From Streptomyces sp. WMMC500 (GTDB lineage Bacteria; Actinomycetota; Actinomycetes; Streptomycetales; Streptomycetaceae): a DNA stretch of 64,000 nt. The DNA lies in NCBI RefSeq assembly GCF_027497195.1, contig NZ_CP114905.1:6893001-6957000 (forward strand). The letters run 5' to 3'. The notes under the pieces are model-generated. The model saw only the letters and a list, made by a program, of their open reading frames with translations, did no database searches and was not told the origin of the DNA. Shown here one piece after another: positions 16,494-24,735 of the stretch. Position 1 is the stretch's first letter; every line of letters begins with the position of its first letter. The position numbers and the translations under genes were made by a program.

Positions 16494-18286
16494 CGTTCTC
16501 CTTCGAAGCGGTTGCGCAGCGCCATCGCGGCGCCGAGGAGTACCGCGGTGATCAGGACCAGCACCAGGGCGCTTCCCCACGCCTGGTCGACGGCCGGCGA
16601 GTCACCCGCGTCCTGGGAGAGGGTGAAGATGTGCGTCGACAGCGCCTGCACCGGGGACTCTACGATGCCGTCCGGCACCGTGGGAGCGCCGAAGAAGACG
16701 GTGGCGGTGAACAGCAGAGGAGCGGTCTCTCCCGCCGCGCGCGCCAGGCCGAGGAGCAGGCCGGTGACGGTGGCGGGCCAGGTGTAGGGAACGACGACGG
16801 ACCGGATGTACTGGGCGCGCGTCAGCCCCAGTGTCAGTGCGCTCTCCTTGAGTTCGGGCGGCAGGCTCCGGATGCGTGCCGCGGTGGTCAGGGCGACGAC
16901 GGGCGCCACGACGGGGACCAGCACGATGGCGCCGGCGAGCCAGGACCTTCCCCAGCCCATGGCGGTGGACAGGATGACGAACCCGGCCAGCCCCAGCAGG
17001 ATGGTCGGCACTCCCCCCAGCACGAGCGTCATGGTCCGCAGGACACGAGCGGTCCGGGCGGAGGCATGGGTACCGATCAGGATGCCCGCACCGAACCCCA
17101 GCGGCAGGGCGAGCAGCCCCGTGGTGACGACGAGCACAAGGGTGCCCGCGATCTGGTCACGTACGCCGCCGCCGGCCGCTCCCGTGGCCGACGTGAACCA
17201 GAACGCCGGACGGAACGCGGCGCTTCCTCGCGTCGCCAGGAGGGCGAGCATCCCGATCAGCAGAGCGCTGGGCAGCAGCAGGGCTCCCAGCCGCCATGCC
17301 GTCACCAGTTGGTCCCGCCGGCGGCGCAGCCGCGGTGCCGGCCGGTGCCGGGCCGGGCGCGTGCTCTGGCGTCGTTCTCGTGTGCCCCAGAGCGTGGCCG
17401 CGGCCACCAGTGCCAGGAGGACGACGCCCAGTGCGCACAGGGAGGCGAAGTACGGTCCTGAGGTGCCGGCGAGTACGGGCTCGGGGCCGACGAGCTTCGT
17501 GGTCAGGGTCTGGCCGGGGTGGGTCAGCGAGTCGAGGAACGCGCCGAAGCTGTGGGGCATGCGTCCGTCGGCCCTGCCCACGACCAGGAACACCGCAACG
17601 GCCTCCCCCAGCGCTCGGGCGAGGCCGAGCAGGACGGCGGCGTGCATACCGGAGCGCGCCCGTGGCAGGACCGCCGAGCGAATCACTTCCGCGCGGGTCA
17701 GACCGAGTGAGTAGGCGGCCTCGCGGTAGTGGTCGGGCACCGCGGCCAGGGCGTCGACGCTCACGGCCACGACCGTGGGGACGATCATGACGGCGAGGAC
17801 GGTACCGGCTGCCGCGAGGCTGTCCCCGCCCGGTACGCCGGCGATCGCCGCGATGACCGGACGGACGACGACGATGCCGATGAGGCCGTAGACGATCGAG
17901 GGCACGGCGGCGAGCAACTCCACACACATGCGCATCGGCCGGCCGATGCGCGGCGGGAGGTACTCCGACAGGGCGATGGCCGCCGCCCAGCCGACGGGTA
18001 CGGCGAGGACGAGGGCGAAGACGCAGACCACGGCTGTGCCGTAGATCATCGCCAGGCCGCCGAAGGCGGCGTCGGGCGGGTTCCACGTGTCCTCGGTCAG
18101 CAGACTCAGCCAGTCGACGCTCCCGCTGCCGACACCGGTGCCGAGATACCCGACGACGGTCAGCAGCAGGCCCGCCACGGCGAGGGCTCCGGCACAGACC
18201 CAACCCCACACCCACCTGGACGGACGGGGGCGTTTCCGCTCCACCGGCATGACGTGTCGTCGAGCCGGTGTCCTGGTGGAAGCCAC
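16481..18286 (-). CDS. pstCA: Fused PstC-PstA phosphate ABC permease
   Basis: A single 601-residue frame containing two complete permeases. Residues ~1-310 are PstC-like (MRMCVELLAAVPSIVYGLIG, EAAYSLGLTRAEVIRSAVLP) and residues ~320-601 are PstA-like (GGVPTILLGLAGFVILSTAM, KESALTLGLTRAQYIRSVVV). A basic linker (RRQSTRPARHRPAPRLRRRR) joins them on the cytoplasmic side. Each half keeps its own ATPase-contacting loop. The GTG at 18286 starts one base past the stop of the binding protein gene; ATG 18250 is an alternative. PstC and PstA are usually separate proteins, so this fusion is noteworthy. Confidence 0.88.
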   Translation of the reverse strand: MASTRTPARRHVMPVERKRPRPSRWVWGWVCAGALAVAGLLLTVVGYLGTGVGSGSVDWLSLLTEDTWNPPDAAFGGLAMIYGTAVVCVFALVLAVPVGWAAAIALSEYLPPRIGRPMRMCVELLAAVPSIVYGLIGIVVVRPVIAAIAGVPGGDSLAAAGTVLAVMIVPTVVAVSVDALAAVPDHYREAAYSLGLTRAEVIRSAVLPRARSGMHAAVLLGLARALGEAVAVFLVVGRADGRMPHSFGAFLDSLTHPGQTLTTKLVGPEPVLAGTSGPYFASLCALGVVLLALVAAATLWGTRERRQSTRPARHRPAPRLRRRRDQLVTAWRLGALLLPSALLIGMLALLATRGSAAFRPAFWFTSATGAAGGGVRDQIAGTLVLVVTTGLLALPLGFGAGILIGTHASARTARVLRTMTLVLGGVPTILLGLAGFVILSTAMGWGRSWLAGAIVLVPVVAPVVALTTAARIRSLPPELKESALTLGLTRAQYIRSVVVPYTWPATVTGLLLGLARAAGETAPLLFTATVFFGAPTVPDGIVESPVQALSTHIFTLSQDAGDSPAVDQAWGSALVLVLITAVLLGAAMALRNRFEGERWTT

Positions 18287-18289
18287 CGG

Positions 18290-19162
18290 TTACTTCTTGA
18301 GTTCCTCGAGCGTGAGGTAGCGGTGCTTGGTCATCAGCTCCTGGCCTTCCGGGGAAAGGACGTAGTCGATGAACTTCTTCTCCGTACCCTCCGGTTCACC
18401 ATCGGTGATCAAATACAGCGGCCGGTCCATGGGGTACTCACCGGTGGCGACGTTCTCGGGACTGGGTGCGACGCCGTCCAGCGTCACGACGGCCAGGTCG
18501 TCGTGCCCTTCGACGATGCCGGTGGACAGCGGTGCCACGGCGCCGGGGGTCGACTTCAGCTTGTCGCGCGTTTCGAGATCGCCGCCGACGGTGGCGTAGT
18601 TGCCCGAATCCGGCGGGGGCGGGGCCTCTTCTTCGCCGTAGACGTACCTGTCGAGTTCTTCGCGCGTTCCGCGTCCGGGTTCCTTGTTGTAGACGAAGAC
18701 CTCAAGGTCCGGGCCGCCCAGCTCGGACCAGTTGGCGATTCTCCCCTCGAACAGGTCACGTACCTGTGCCTTGGTGAGGTTCTTCACGCCGCCCTCGGCG
18801 ACTTCCCTGGTGACGATGACCCCGACCGCGTCCGCGCCGACCTGGGTGGGACGGAAGTCGGTGTCGGGGTGGGCGGACTCGTCCTCCACCGCTATCGGCT
18901 TCGAACTCATCGCGATGCCGATCTGGCCGGCCGCGAGTTGGGAGATGCCGCCGGCGGAGCCGCCCTGGGTGGCCACGACGATGTCGAGACCCTTCGCCTT
19001 GAGTGCCTCAGCCGCGTCGGCGGCCACGGGAGCCACGGTGGTGGAGCCGCTGACCTGCAGAGCACCCCCTGCTCCGGCACTGTCGTCGGCGCAGCCGGCC
19101 ACGGACATGAACAGCACGGCGGTCGAGGCGAGACAGGCGGCACGGCGCGTGTGAGTGAACAC
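18290..19162 (-). CDS. pstS: Phosphate-binding lipoprotein of ABC importer
   Basis: A 290-residue PstS-type protein. The signal ends at VAGC, with Cys24 as the lipidation site. GSTTVAPVA near residue 40 is the phosphate-binding loop of the family, ATQGGSAGGISQLAAGQIGI gives the second anion-binding segment, and GRGTREELDRYVYG the third. First gene of the pst-like operon with the fused permease and the ATPase directly behind it. I saw no convincing PHO box in front, so control by PhoP is not evident. Confidence 0.88.
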   Translation of the reverse strand: MFTHTRRAACLASTAVLFMSVAGCADDSAGAGGALQVSGSTTVAPVAADAAEALKAKGLDIVVATQGGSAGGISQLAAGQIGIAMSSKPIAVEDESAHPDTDFRPTQVGADAVGVIVTREVAEGGVKNLTKAQVRDLFEGRIANWSELGGPDLEVFVYNKEPGRGTREELDRYVYGEEEAPPPPDSGNYATVGGDLETRDKLKSTPGAVAPLSTGIVEGHDDLAVVTLDGVAPSPENVATGEYPMDRPLYLITDGEPEGTEKKFIDYVLSPEGQELMTKHRYLTLEELKK

Positions 19163-19787
19163 GGTGGGGGCCCTTCCTTCTGCAGGCGTGCTTGTGAGGT
19201 GCGCGCTGGGTGTGGGGTCCAGGACGAACTCGGCCTCTTCGGGCGGTCACCGGCGCAACGGTCGGCGACGGCCCCGCTGGGTCGAGAGGTACCGCTCGGT
19301 TTCCCGGAGGGAGAACCGGACGGGACACGCATGGCCGCAGAAGGTGGCAGGAGAAGGCACGAATAATCGAACTGGCTGGTCCATTGTCAGATCCTTCGGG
19401 TCGGCCGTGCCCTGAAGAGAACGCGGGGCATCGACGCCTGAAAGGGAATGCCCCGTGCAGACTGTGCTGGATCTGGTGCCGGTGTGCCGACAGCGCGTCG
19501 CTGTCGCCTGGACGAATGGTACAGGCCCGGCACCACGGCAGGAGTGTGGTCGGCCGGCTCGCGTAACGACGACTTGATACCGTCGGTGTCCGGATCGCGG
19601 ACGACGTCCTCTTCGGCGAATGCGGCCCCAACTACAGGTGTCCGGGCACCGGGTCATTTCAGGAATGTGAGTCCAGGTGGTTTGCGTGGCGGCCGAGGTT
19701 CATGTGCGGCCACGCTCGGTAATTCATCTGACCGTGAATGCGGCGAAACTCGGACCATCTCTGCCCCGACACCGAGATTGCGTTTAG
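19163..19787. other. Long non-coding interval upstream of pstS
   Basis: No credible gene on either strand. It holds a possible pstS promoter (19363-19390) and an inverted repeat CGGGGCAT/ATGCCCCG (19424-19431 and 19448-19455) with a 16-base loop. The right part (about 19760-19787) resembles the rnpB downstream flank near 31080-31105. Confidence 0.4.
19363..19390 (-). promoter_or_regulatory. Possible pstS promoter
   Basis: On the minus strand CTGACA (19390-19385) and GATTAT (19368-19363) are separated by 16 bp. This would give a 5' leader of about 190 bases before pstS. Weak, based on hexamer matches only. Confidence 0.35.
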
Positions 19788-19815
19788 AGGCGGACGAGCC
19801 GGCCCGTACGCCGGG
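19788..19815 (-). repeat. Partial copy of the rnpB 3' end (possible attachment-site scar)
   Basis: These 28 bases match 31220-31247, the 3' end of the RNase P RNA gene, in the same orientation with only two differences (26/28). The adjoining ACACCRAGATYGCGTT segment is also shared. No other part of rnpB is present here. Placement at the 3' end of a structural RNA gene fits an integration-site duplicate. Confidence 0.6.
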
Positions 19816-19881
19816 GAGAGTAGCCCGCAGAGGAGTCTCGTTGGCCGCACGACTCAGGTGTGGCCGTCGCTCGTTACGTAT

Positions 19882-19921
19882 CCGTCCGCCCATGGCCGGG
19901 CTCCCGGCCATGGGCGGACGG
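19882..19921 (-). terminator. Terminator of the lectin gene
   Basis: A 19-bp perfect stem (19882-19900 with 19903-19921) with a two-base loop, 11 bp past the stop of the minus-strand lectin gene. No long T run, as is common in this GC-rich group. Confidence 0.75.
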
Positions 19922-19932
19922 TGTGATCTGGA

Positions 19933-20445
19933 CTACCGCTGTCGTTGCCAGCGCTGGAAGAGCCCGGAGTTGCACTGAAGGGTGTAGACCCTGCCGGAAG
20001 AATCGGCGTCCAGGCAGAGGTCGCTCACCCGGTGTTGCACCCGGTTTCCGTCGGCGTTGGGAAGCCACCGCCACGCCTGGAAGGTGTTGCCTTTCTCGCA
20101 TGGGCGCGCATAGACATCGCCCCTGCCGTCGCTGCCCGGCAGGTTGCTGTCCAGGCAGAGGCCGCCGTGTGAACTGACGACCCTGCGCCAGGGCTCACCG
20201 AACTCTGAGCGGTGCACGTGCCACAACTGCGCGCCGTTGGTGCGGCTGCAGTTCACGACCGTGGTGATGCGACCGTTGCCGTTGTGGTGCAGGCACTGTT
20301 GCGTCGCGTGGTTGCGGACGAGTGACGGCGTGTCTGCCGATGCGGGGAGCGGGGCCGCGACGAGAGCGGACGCGGCACAGACGAGGAGCATCAGTATGCG
20401 GGCAGAGAGTCTTCGCACGGTGACCAGTTCCTTCCTGCGGTTCAT
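19933..20445 (-). CDS. Secreted ricin-type beta-trefoil lectin
   Basis: A 170-residue protein made of a signal peptide (residues 1-37, ending ASA) and one beta-trefoil domain. The three repeats are visible as CLHHNGNG...GAQLWHV, CLDSNLPG...FQAWRW and CLDADSSG...FQRWQR, with QxW-type motifs. There is no catalytic domain, so it is a stand-alone sugar-binding protein acting outside the cell. AGGAGG lies five bases before ATG 20445. It is downstream of and on the same strand as the SARP-like regulator, and a heptamer direct-repeat array lies 42 bp before its start. Confidence 0.85.
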   Translation of the reverse strand: MNRRKELVTVRRLSARILMLLVCAASALVAAPLPASADTPSLVRNHATQQCLHHNGNGRITTVVNCSRTNGAQLWHVHRSEFGEPWRRVVSSHGGLCLDSNLPGSDGRGDVYARPCEKGNTFQAWRWLPNADGNRVQHRVSDLCLDADSSGRVYTLQCNSGLFQRWQRQR

Positions 20446-20486
20446 GGCACCTCCTCATGGCCCGGCCCATGCTTCCCGGAGGGGCG

Positions 20487-20515
20487 CCCAGATCCCGCCC
20501 AGACCCTGCCCAGAT
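20487..20515. promoter_or_regulatory. SARP-type heptamer direct repeats upstream of the lectin gene
   Basis: CCCAGAT (20487-20493), CCCAGAC (20498-20504) and CCCAGAT (20509-20515) recur at an exact 11-bp period with 4-bp spacers, and a weaker CCCGTCC follows at 20520. Heptamers repeated once per helical turn are the binding pattern of SARP regulators, and a SARP-type gene is immediately upstream. Confidence 0.55.
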
Positions 20516-20579
20516 CCGCCCCGTCCCGCCCAGCGGGAGAACGCCCCGACCTCGCGCACTCCGCCCGCCCCCTGCCCGG

Positions 20580-23500
20580 TTACCTGACCGGGCGGTTGCG
20601 CGCGGAGGAGGCTTCCCGGCGGTCGAGGGCGGCGAGACGAGCGCGGAGATCCGTGGTGCTGATCTCTTCGATCTGCGTGGTGTTGTGGTCGGTGAGGATG
20701 CTCAGGGCGCGCTGCCAGTGGTGGCGGGCCTCGTCGCCGCGCCCGAGGGCATGGTGGCTGTCGGCCATGGCGGCATGGACGCGGGCTTCGTCCAGGCGCT
20801 GCCCGAGGACATGGGCGAGTTCGAGGGCCTGCTCGCACTCGGTGAGCGCCTCGCGCGAGTGGCCGGTCGCCTGCCTGGTGAGGGCGAGGCCAAGCAGGCC
20901 CTCGAACTGGCCGTTGGGGTAGCCGCCGGCACGCGAGAGCTCAAGGACCTGCCGGAAGCAGTTGGTGGCCGGTACGTGTCTGCCCTGCCGGCGGTACACG
21001 TGGCCGAGTGCCCACAGCACGTTGTGCTCCAGCCACCCGTGACCCACCGACCGGGTGAGGGCCAACGCCTCGGTGAGGTAGTCGCTCGCCCGGTCCAGTG
21101 TCCCCTGGATCTGGTGGAGGTGGCCGAGTCCGGCGAGCGCGTCGGCCTCGCCCGTGCGTTCACCGGACTCGCGGGCGAGAGCGCGGGCCTCCTGGTAGCA
21201 GGCTTCGGACTGCCGCACCTGCCCCTGGGTGTAGAGGACGTGCCCCAGGCCGAGCAGCGCCAGGGTCTCGCCGAACCGGTCGTCGCTCTCGCGGGCGATG
21301 TCCAGGGCCGCTCGGAGGTGACCGGTCGTCAGATCGTGCTGGCCGGTTCCGAACCGGGCGTTGCCCAGACCCACCAGCGCGTCGACCTCGCCCACGCGGT
21401 TGCCGATCCTGCGGGCGACCGCCAGAGCCCGTTCGAAGGAGTCTATTGCGGGATCTCTCCGATCCTGGCGATCCAGTGTCCATCCCAGATGAACGAGGGC
21501 CCGTAGCTCGCCGAGGCCGTCCCCGGTGCGGCGCGCGGCGTGCAGCGCGCGGTTGTGCAGGGCTTGTGCGTCGGAGTGCCGTGAACGGGTCCGCAGGTGG
21601 CGGTACAGGACCTCGGACAGGAGCACGGTGTGGGCGGCGGTGTCGGGCTCTGCCGCGTAGGCCGTGGCGAGGACATTGGCCAGTTCGGTGTCGAGCCAGA
21701 CGGCTGCCCGGTCCGGGGTGTCGACCGCGGGGTTCGGGGTGTCGGGCCCGGCATGGTGCCGGCGGCGGTCGGCGTCGTGGGGATAGAGCAGGTCCACGGC
21801 GGCCGAGGCTGTGGACGCGTAGTGGTCGCGCAGCCGGGAAAGCGCTCTGTGCCGATGCGGTGCCGCCTCCTCGGCGGCGAGCTGGCCGGCGTGGGCGCGG
21901 ATGAGGTCGTGGAACTCGTAGCGATCCGGCTGGTGCTGTTCGAGCATGTGGGCGTCGAGGAGGCCCTCCAGCAGCCGTTCGGCCTGCTCGACGGTCACGC
22001 CCGTGAGCGCCGCCGCGGCGTGGGAGTCGATGTCGGTCCCGGGGTGGAGACCGAGCAACCGGAACAGGCGTTGCTGATCGGAGTCGAGGTGGACGTAGGA
22101 GAGCTGGAAGGCCGCGGCGACGCTGCGCTCCCCGGCGCGCAGCTCGGTCATCCGGCGCTGCTGGTCGCGTAACCGGTCCACGAGGTGAGCCAGCGTCCAG
22201 CCCTGCCGGGTGCGCAGTCGGGCCGCGGCCAGCCGGATCGCGAGCGGCAGGCGGCCGCACAGCTCGGCGACCTCGTCGACCAGGGTGGAGCGGACGGAGG
22301 TGGCGCCGGTGAGAGCGAGGAGGAGGGCGGTGGCGTCGGCCGCGGGCAGTGCGTCGAGCGTGAGCGGCCGGGCGTGGTCGAGGCCGCTGAGCCGGCGTCG
22401 GCTGGTGACGATGACGAAGCACCCCGCCGTGCCGGGCAGCAGCGGCGCGACCTGCGCCTCACTGATCGCGTTGTCCAGCACGATCAGCATCCGGCGGGCC
22501 GCGACGCGGCTGCGGTAGAGCGCGGCGCGGGCGTCGAGCTGGTGCGGGATGCTCTCCCCGGGGACGCCCAGGGCACGCAGCAACTGGTCCAGCGCATCGG
22601 ACGCGTCGACGGGGTCGACGCCCAGCGTGTGCCCGTGCAGGTCGATGAAGAGCTGCCCGTCAGGGAACCGCGGAGACAGGTGGTGCGCGGCACGTATCGC
22701 GAGCGCGGTCTTGCCGCTGCCGGCCATGCCGTCGATCGAACTGATCAGCACGACCGGGGGAGCGTCGTCCTGCAGCGGCGCGAGCAGTTGCTCCAGCTCG
22801 CTGTCGCGGCCGACGAACGTGGGCAGGTCGGCAAGGAGTTGCGCGGGACGGACGGCGGGCTCGGCGGGCCTGCCGGGCCCGGGCTCCGGGTCGTCCCGCA
22901 GGATCTCGGTGTGGAGCTGACGCAGCCGGGCACCCGGCTCGACACCCAGGTCGTCGACGAGCCGCCGCCGTGCGGCGGGGTACACCTCCAGCGCCTCGGA
23001 TCGCCGGCCCGACCGGTGCAGGGCGGTCATGAGCTGGGCCCACAACTCTTCGCGGAGCGGATGTTCCGTGACGAGCCGCTGAAGGTCGTCGATGGCCGCA
23101 TCGTACTGACCGAGCTGGACGCGGGCGGCGGCGGACCGCTCGACGGCCCGCATCCGCCGCTCCCGCAGCCGGTCCAGGTCAGCCCGCAGAGCGGGCCCGA
23201 GCCAGCACCCGGCAAGTGGCTCTCCCCGCCACCGGTCGAGAGCCGCCCGCAGCAGATCGACGGCGGCGTGCGCGTCCCCCTCGGCGAGCGCCCTCTCTCC
23301 CGCGTCGAGGAGCTGGGCGAAGTCGGCGACGTCCAGCTCGTCGCGGTCGGCGACCAGCAGGTAGCCACCGTCCTTGGTGACGAGCCGAGGCGTTCCGTCC
23401 GGCCGTACTCCGAGACGACGCCGCAATCCGGCGACGTACGTCCGCAGGTTGGTCTCGGGCGAGGCGGGCGGCCGGTCCCAGACCGCGTCCACGAGGTAGC

Positions 23501-23627
23501 CGACACTGGCGAACCTCCCGGCCCGTAACAGGAGCGCCGCCAGCACGGCCCGCTCCCGCGGCCCTCCCAGCGTGATCAGGGCTCCGTCGGACTCGACCTC
23601 CAACGGGCCCAGCAGCCGGAACTCCAC
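20580..23627 (-). CDS. SARP/AfsR-type regulator with NB-ARC and TPR domains
   Basis: About 1015 residues in AfsR layout: an OmpR-type winged-helix DNA-binding domain (residues 1-97, beginning VEFRLLGPLEV), the bacterial transcriptional activation domain (98-243), an NB-ARC/STAND ATPase with Walker A GMAGSGKT near residue 300 and a LIVLDN Walker B, then TPR repeats from about 680 to 990. GTG 23627 is preferred because GGGAGG precedes it and SARPs typically begin with MEFRLLGPLEV; an upstream in-frame GTG at 23639 is possible. Such proteins activate secondary metabolism or development. No biosynthetic cluster is in this window; the lectin gene is the nearest candidate target. Confidence 0.9.
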   Translation of the reverse strand: MEFRLLGPLEVESDGALITLGGPRERAVLAALLLRAGRFASVGYLVDAVWDRPPASPETNLRTYVAGLRRRLGVRPDGTPRLVTKDGGYLLVADRDELDVADFAQLLDAGERALAEGDAHAAVDLLRAALDRWRGEPLAGCWLGPALRADLDRLRERRMRAVERSAAARVQLGQYDAAIDDLQRLVTEHPLREELWAQLMTALHRSGRRSEALEVYPAARRRLVDDLGVEPGARLRQLHTEILRDDPEPGPGRPAEPAVRPAQLLADLPTFVGRDSELEQLLAPLQDDAPPVVLISSIDGMAGSGKTALAIRAAHHLSPRFPDGQLFIDLHGHTLGVDPVDASDALDQLLRALGVPGESIPHQLDARAALYRSRVAARRMLIVLDNAISEAQVAPLLPGTAGCFVIVTSRRRLSGLDHARPLTLDALPAADATALLLALTGATSVRSTLVDEVAELCGRLPLAIRLAAARLRTRQGWTLAHLVDRLRDQQRRMTELRAGERSVAAAFQLSYVHLDSDQQRLFRLLGLHPGTDIDSHAAAALTGVTVEQAERLLEGLLDAHMLEQHQPDRYEFHDLIRAHAGQLAAEEAAPHRHRALSRLRDHYASTASAAVDLLYPHDADRRRHHAGPDTPNPAVDTPDRAAVWLDTELANVLATAYAAEPDTAAHTVLLSEVLYRHLRTRSRHSDAQALHNRALHAARRTGDGLGELRALVHLGWTLDRQDRRDPAIDSFERALAVARRIGNRVGEVDALVGLGNARFGTGQHDLTTGHLRAALDIARESDDRFGETLALLGLGHVLYTQGQVRQSEACYQEARALARESGERTGEADALAGLGHLHQIQGTLDRASDYLTEALALTRSVGHGWLEHNVLWALGHVYRRQGRHVPATNCFRQVLELSRAGGYPNGQFEGLLGLALTRQATGHSREALTECEQALELAHVLGQRLDEARVHAAMADSHHALGRGDEARHHWQRALSILTDHNTTQIEEISTTDLRARLAALDRREASSARNRPVR

Positions 23628-23664
23628 GGCGCCTCCCACAACACGGTGTGACGCGATGGCCCGG

Positions 23665-23693
23665 AGTATAACCAGTTGGGAGGGTTTCGCTCA
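23665..23693 (-). promoter_or_regulatory. Promoter of the SARP-type regulator gene
   Basis: TATACT (23670-23665 on the minus strand) with TGAGCG 17 bp upstream (23693-23688), about 40 bp before the GTG start. The -10 is good, the -35 weak. Confidence 0.45.
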
Positions 23694-23771
23694 GTGCATG
23701 CTCGCACCGGTATCCCACACAGGATCAGAACGCTGAAGGAATACGGCAGCTCCGTGTGTGCCGCGCCGGGT

Positions 23772-24332
23772 TCAGTCGGTGACGAACCAGTCGTCCTTGA
23801 GGTATTCCAGGGTGCTGCTGCCGATCTCGTCCTCGCTGAAGGTGACGGAGGCCCTGACCGCCGCGGCCGGGATCTCGACCTCGGCGGGCGTGAGCACCGA
23901 GACGCCCTGCGGGTCGACCGTCGCGGTTTTCAGGGCCTCCTTCTTCTCCGGCGGGATCATCTGGAACACGGTGACGAACGTCGACGTACACGGGCCGAAC
24001 CCGTCGTCTTCCGCCTGTTGGGCGGCGGGCCCGGCCACCTCGCAGACCGTGTCGATGTCCTCGCGGCCCAGGGCGTGGAGGAACTCCTCGTACCGCTCGA
24101 TCGCGCCCTCCTTCGTCTTCGGCGCGGGCTGGTCACCTGCCGGTTCGGCCGACGGCTTCTCGCTCGGGGCGGACGGGGACGGCGCAGCGGAAGACTCTTC
24201 GACCTGCGTGGACGCCGATGGCTCCGAAACCTTCGCGTCCGACTCCTCCTTCGATTTGTCCGGGCCGCACGCGCACGCCAGCATCGCCACACACCCCGAC
24301 AACGCCACGCTCACCATCGTCCGAGTCCTCAT
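23772..24332 (-). CDS. Secreted lipoprotein of unknown function
   Basis: 186 residues. The start at ATG 24332 is preferred because GGCGAGGGGG precedes it and it begins a lipoprotein signal (MLACACG, Cys20). A Ser/Pro/Glu-rich linker (about residues 24-68) leads to a small alpha/beta domain of about 115 residues (AIERYEEFLHALGREDIDTV...YLKDDWFVTD) resembling NTF2-like or DUF4878-type extracytoplasmic domains. Two cysteines flank the middle of the domain. It lies 144 bp upstream of the SARP gene on the same strand. Not recognised beyond this. Confidence 0.7.
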   Translation of the reverse strand: MRTRTMVSVALSGCVAMLACACGPDKSKEESDAKVSEPSASTQVEESSAAPSPSAPSEKPSAEPAGDQPAPKTKEGAIERYEEFLHALGREDIDTVCEVAGPAAQQAEDDGFGPCTSTFVTVFQMIPPEKKEALKTATVDPQGVSVLTPAEVEIPAAAVRASVTFSEDEIGSSTLEYLKDDWFVTD

Positions 24333-24480
24333 TCGGTCCCCCTCGCCTTCTAGCCGGCAACACAGAGACGTCACGCAGCCTCCCGCAGAACGGTTCCGGT
24401 CCAGGCGGAGCAAAGTTCGGAATCTCGCGGATCGGGGGAGCGCGCGGCGGCCGTACCTTCCGGGGCGCCGCGCTCGTTCC

Positions 24481-24494
24481 TGCAATTTCTTGCG
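24481..24494. promoter_or_regulatory. Distal TGCAA-N4-TTGCG operator of the amylase gene
   Basis: TGCAATTTCTTGCG, an inverted repeat of TGCAA and TTGCG with a TTTC spacer. It is near-identical to the site at 24638-24651. Streptomyces amylase promoters carry comparable TTGCAA-type sites bound by a LacI-family maltose regulator (Reg1/MalR). Confidence 0.5.
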
Positions 24495-24602
24495 GCAGTG
24501 CGTGCAGTCCCACTCTCTGTGGGTGCGATTCGGGTGATATCTGCACGTTCAGGTGAGAAGGCGGCGGCTGGCTGACGCCCGGAAGTCTTCACCCGTGACC
24601 CC

Positions 24603-24631
24603 TTGACCGGCTCAGGGGGTGGCTCTACGTT
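24603..24631 (+). promoter_or_regulatory. Alpha-amylase promoter
   Basis: TTGACC (24603-24608), 17-bp spacer, TACGTT (24626-24631): close to consensus. Predicted transcription start near 24638, about 98 bp before the TTG start codon, right at the proximal operator. Confidence 0.65.
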
Positions 24632-24637
24632 CCTCCA

Positions 24638-24651
24638 CGCAATCTCTTGCG
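24638..24651. promoter_or_regulatory. Proximal CGCAA-N4-TTGCG operator of the amylase gene
   Basis: CGCAATCTCTTGCG has perfect inverted arms CGCAA and TTGCG. Overlaps the expected transcription start, as for repression by a LacI-type maltose regulator; a further CCTGCAAG half-site follows at 24657-24664. Confidence 0.6.
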
Positions 24652-24735
24652 GAAAGCCTGCAAGGGCGTGCCCCGGGCTGTCGGGCATGGCGCGTTGCCT
24701 TCGCGGCCTCAACCCGTCCACTCCCAGGAGGAGCC

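Noticed and set aside
19163..19450. Search for PHO boxes in front of pstS
   Set aside because: No pair of GTTCACC-like 11-mers was found on either strand.
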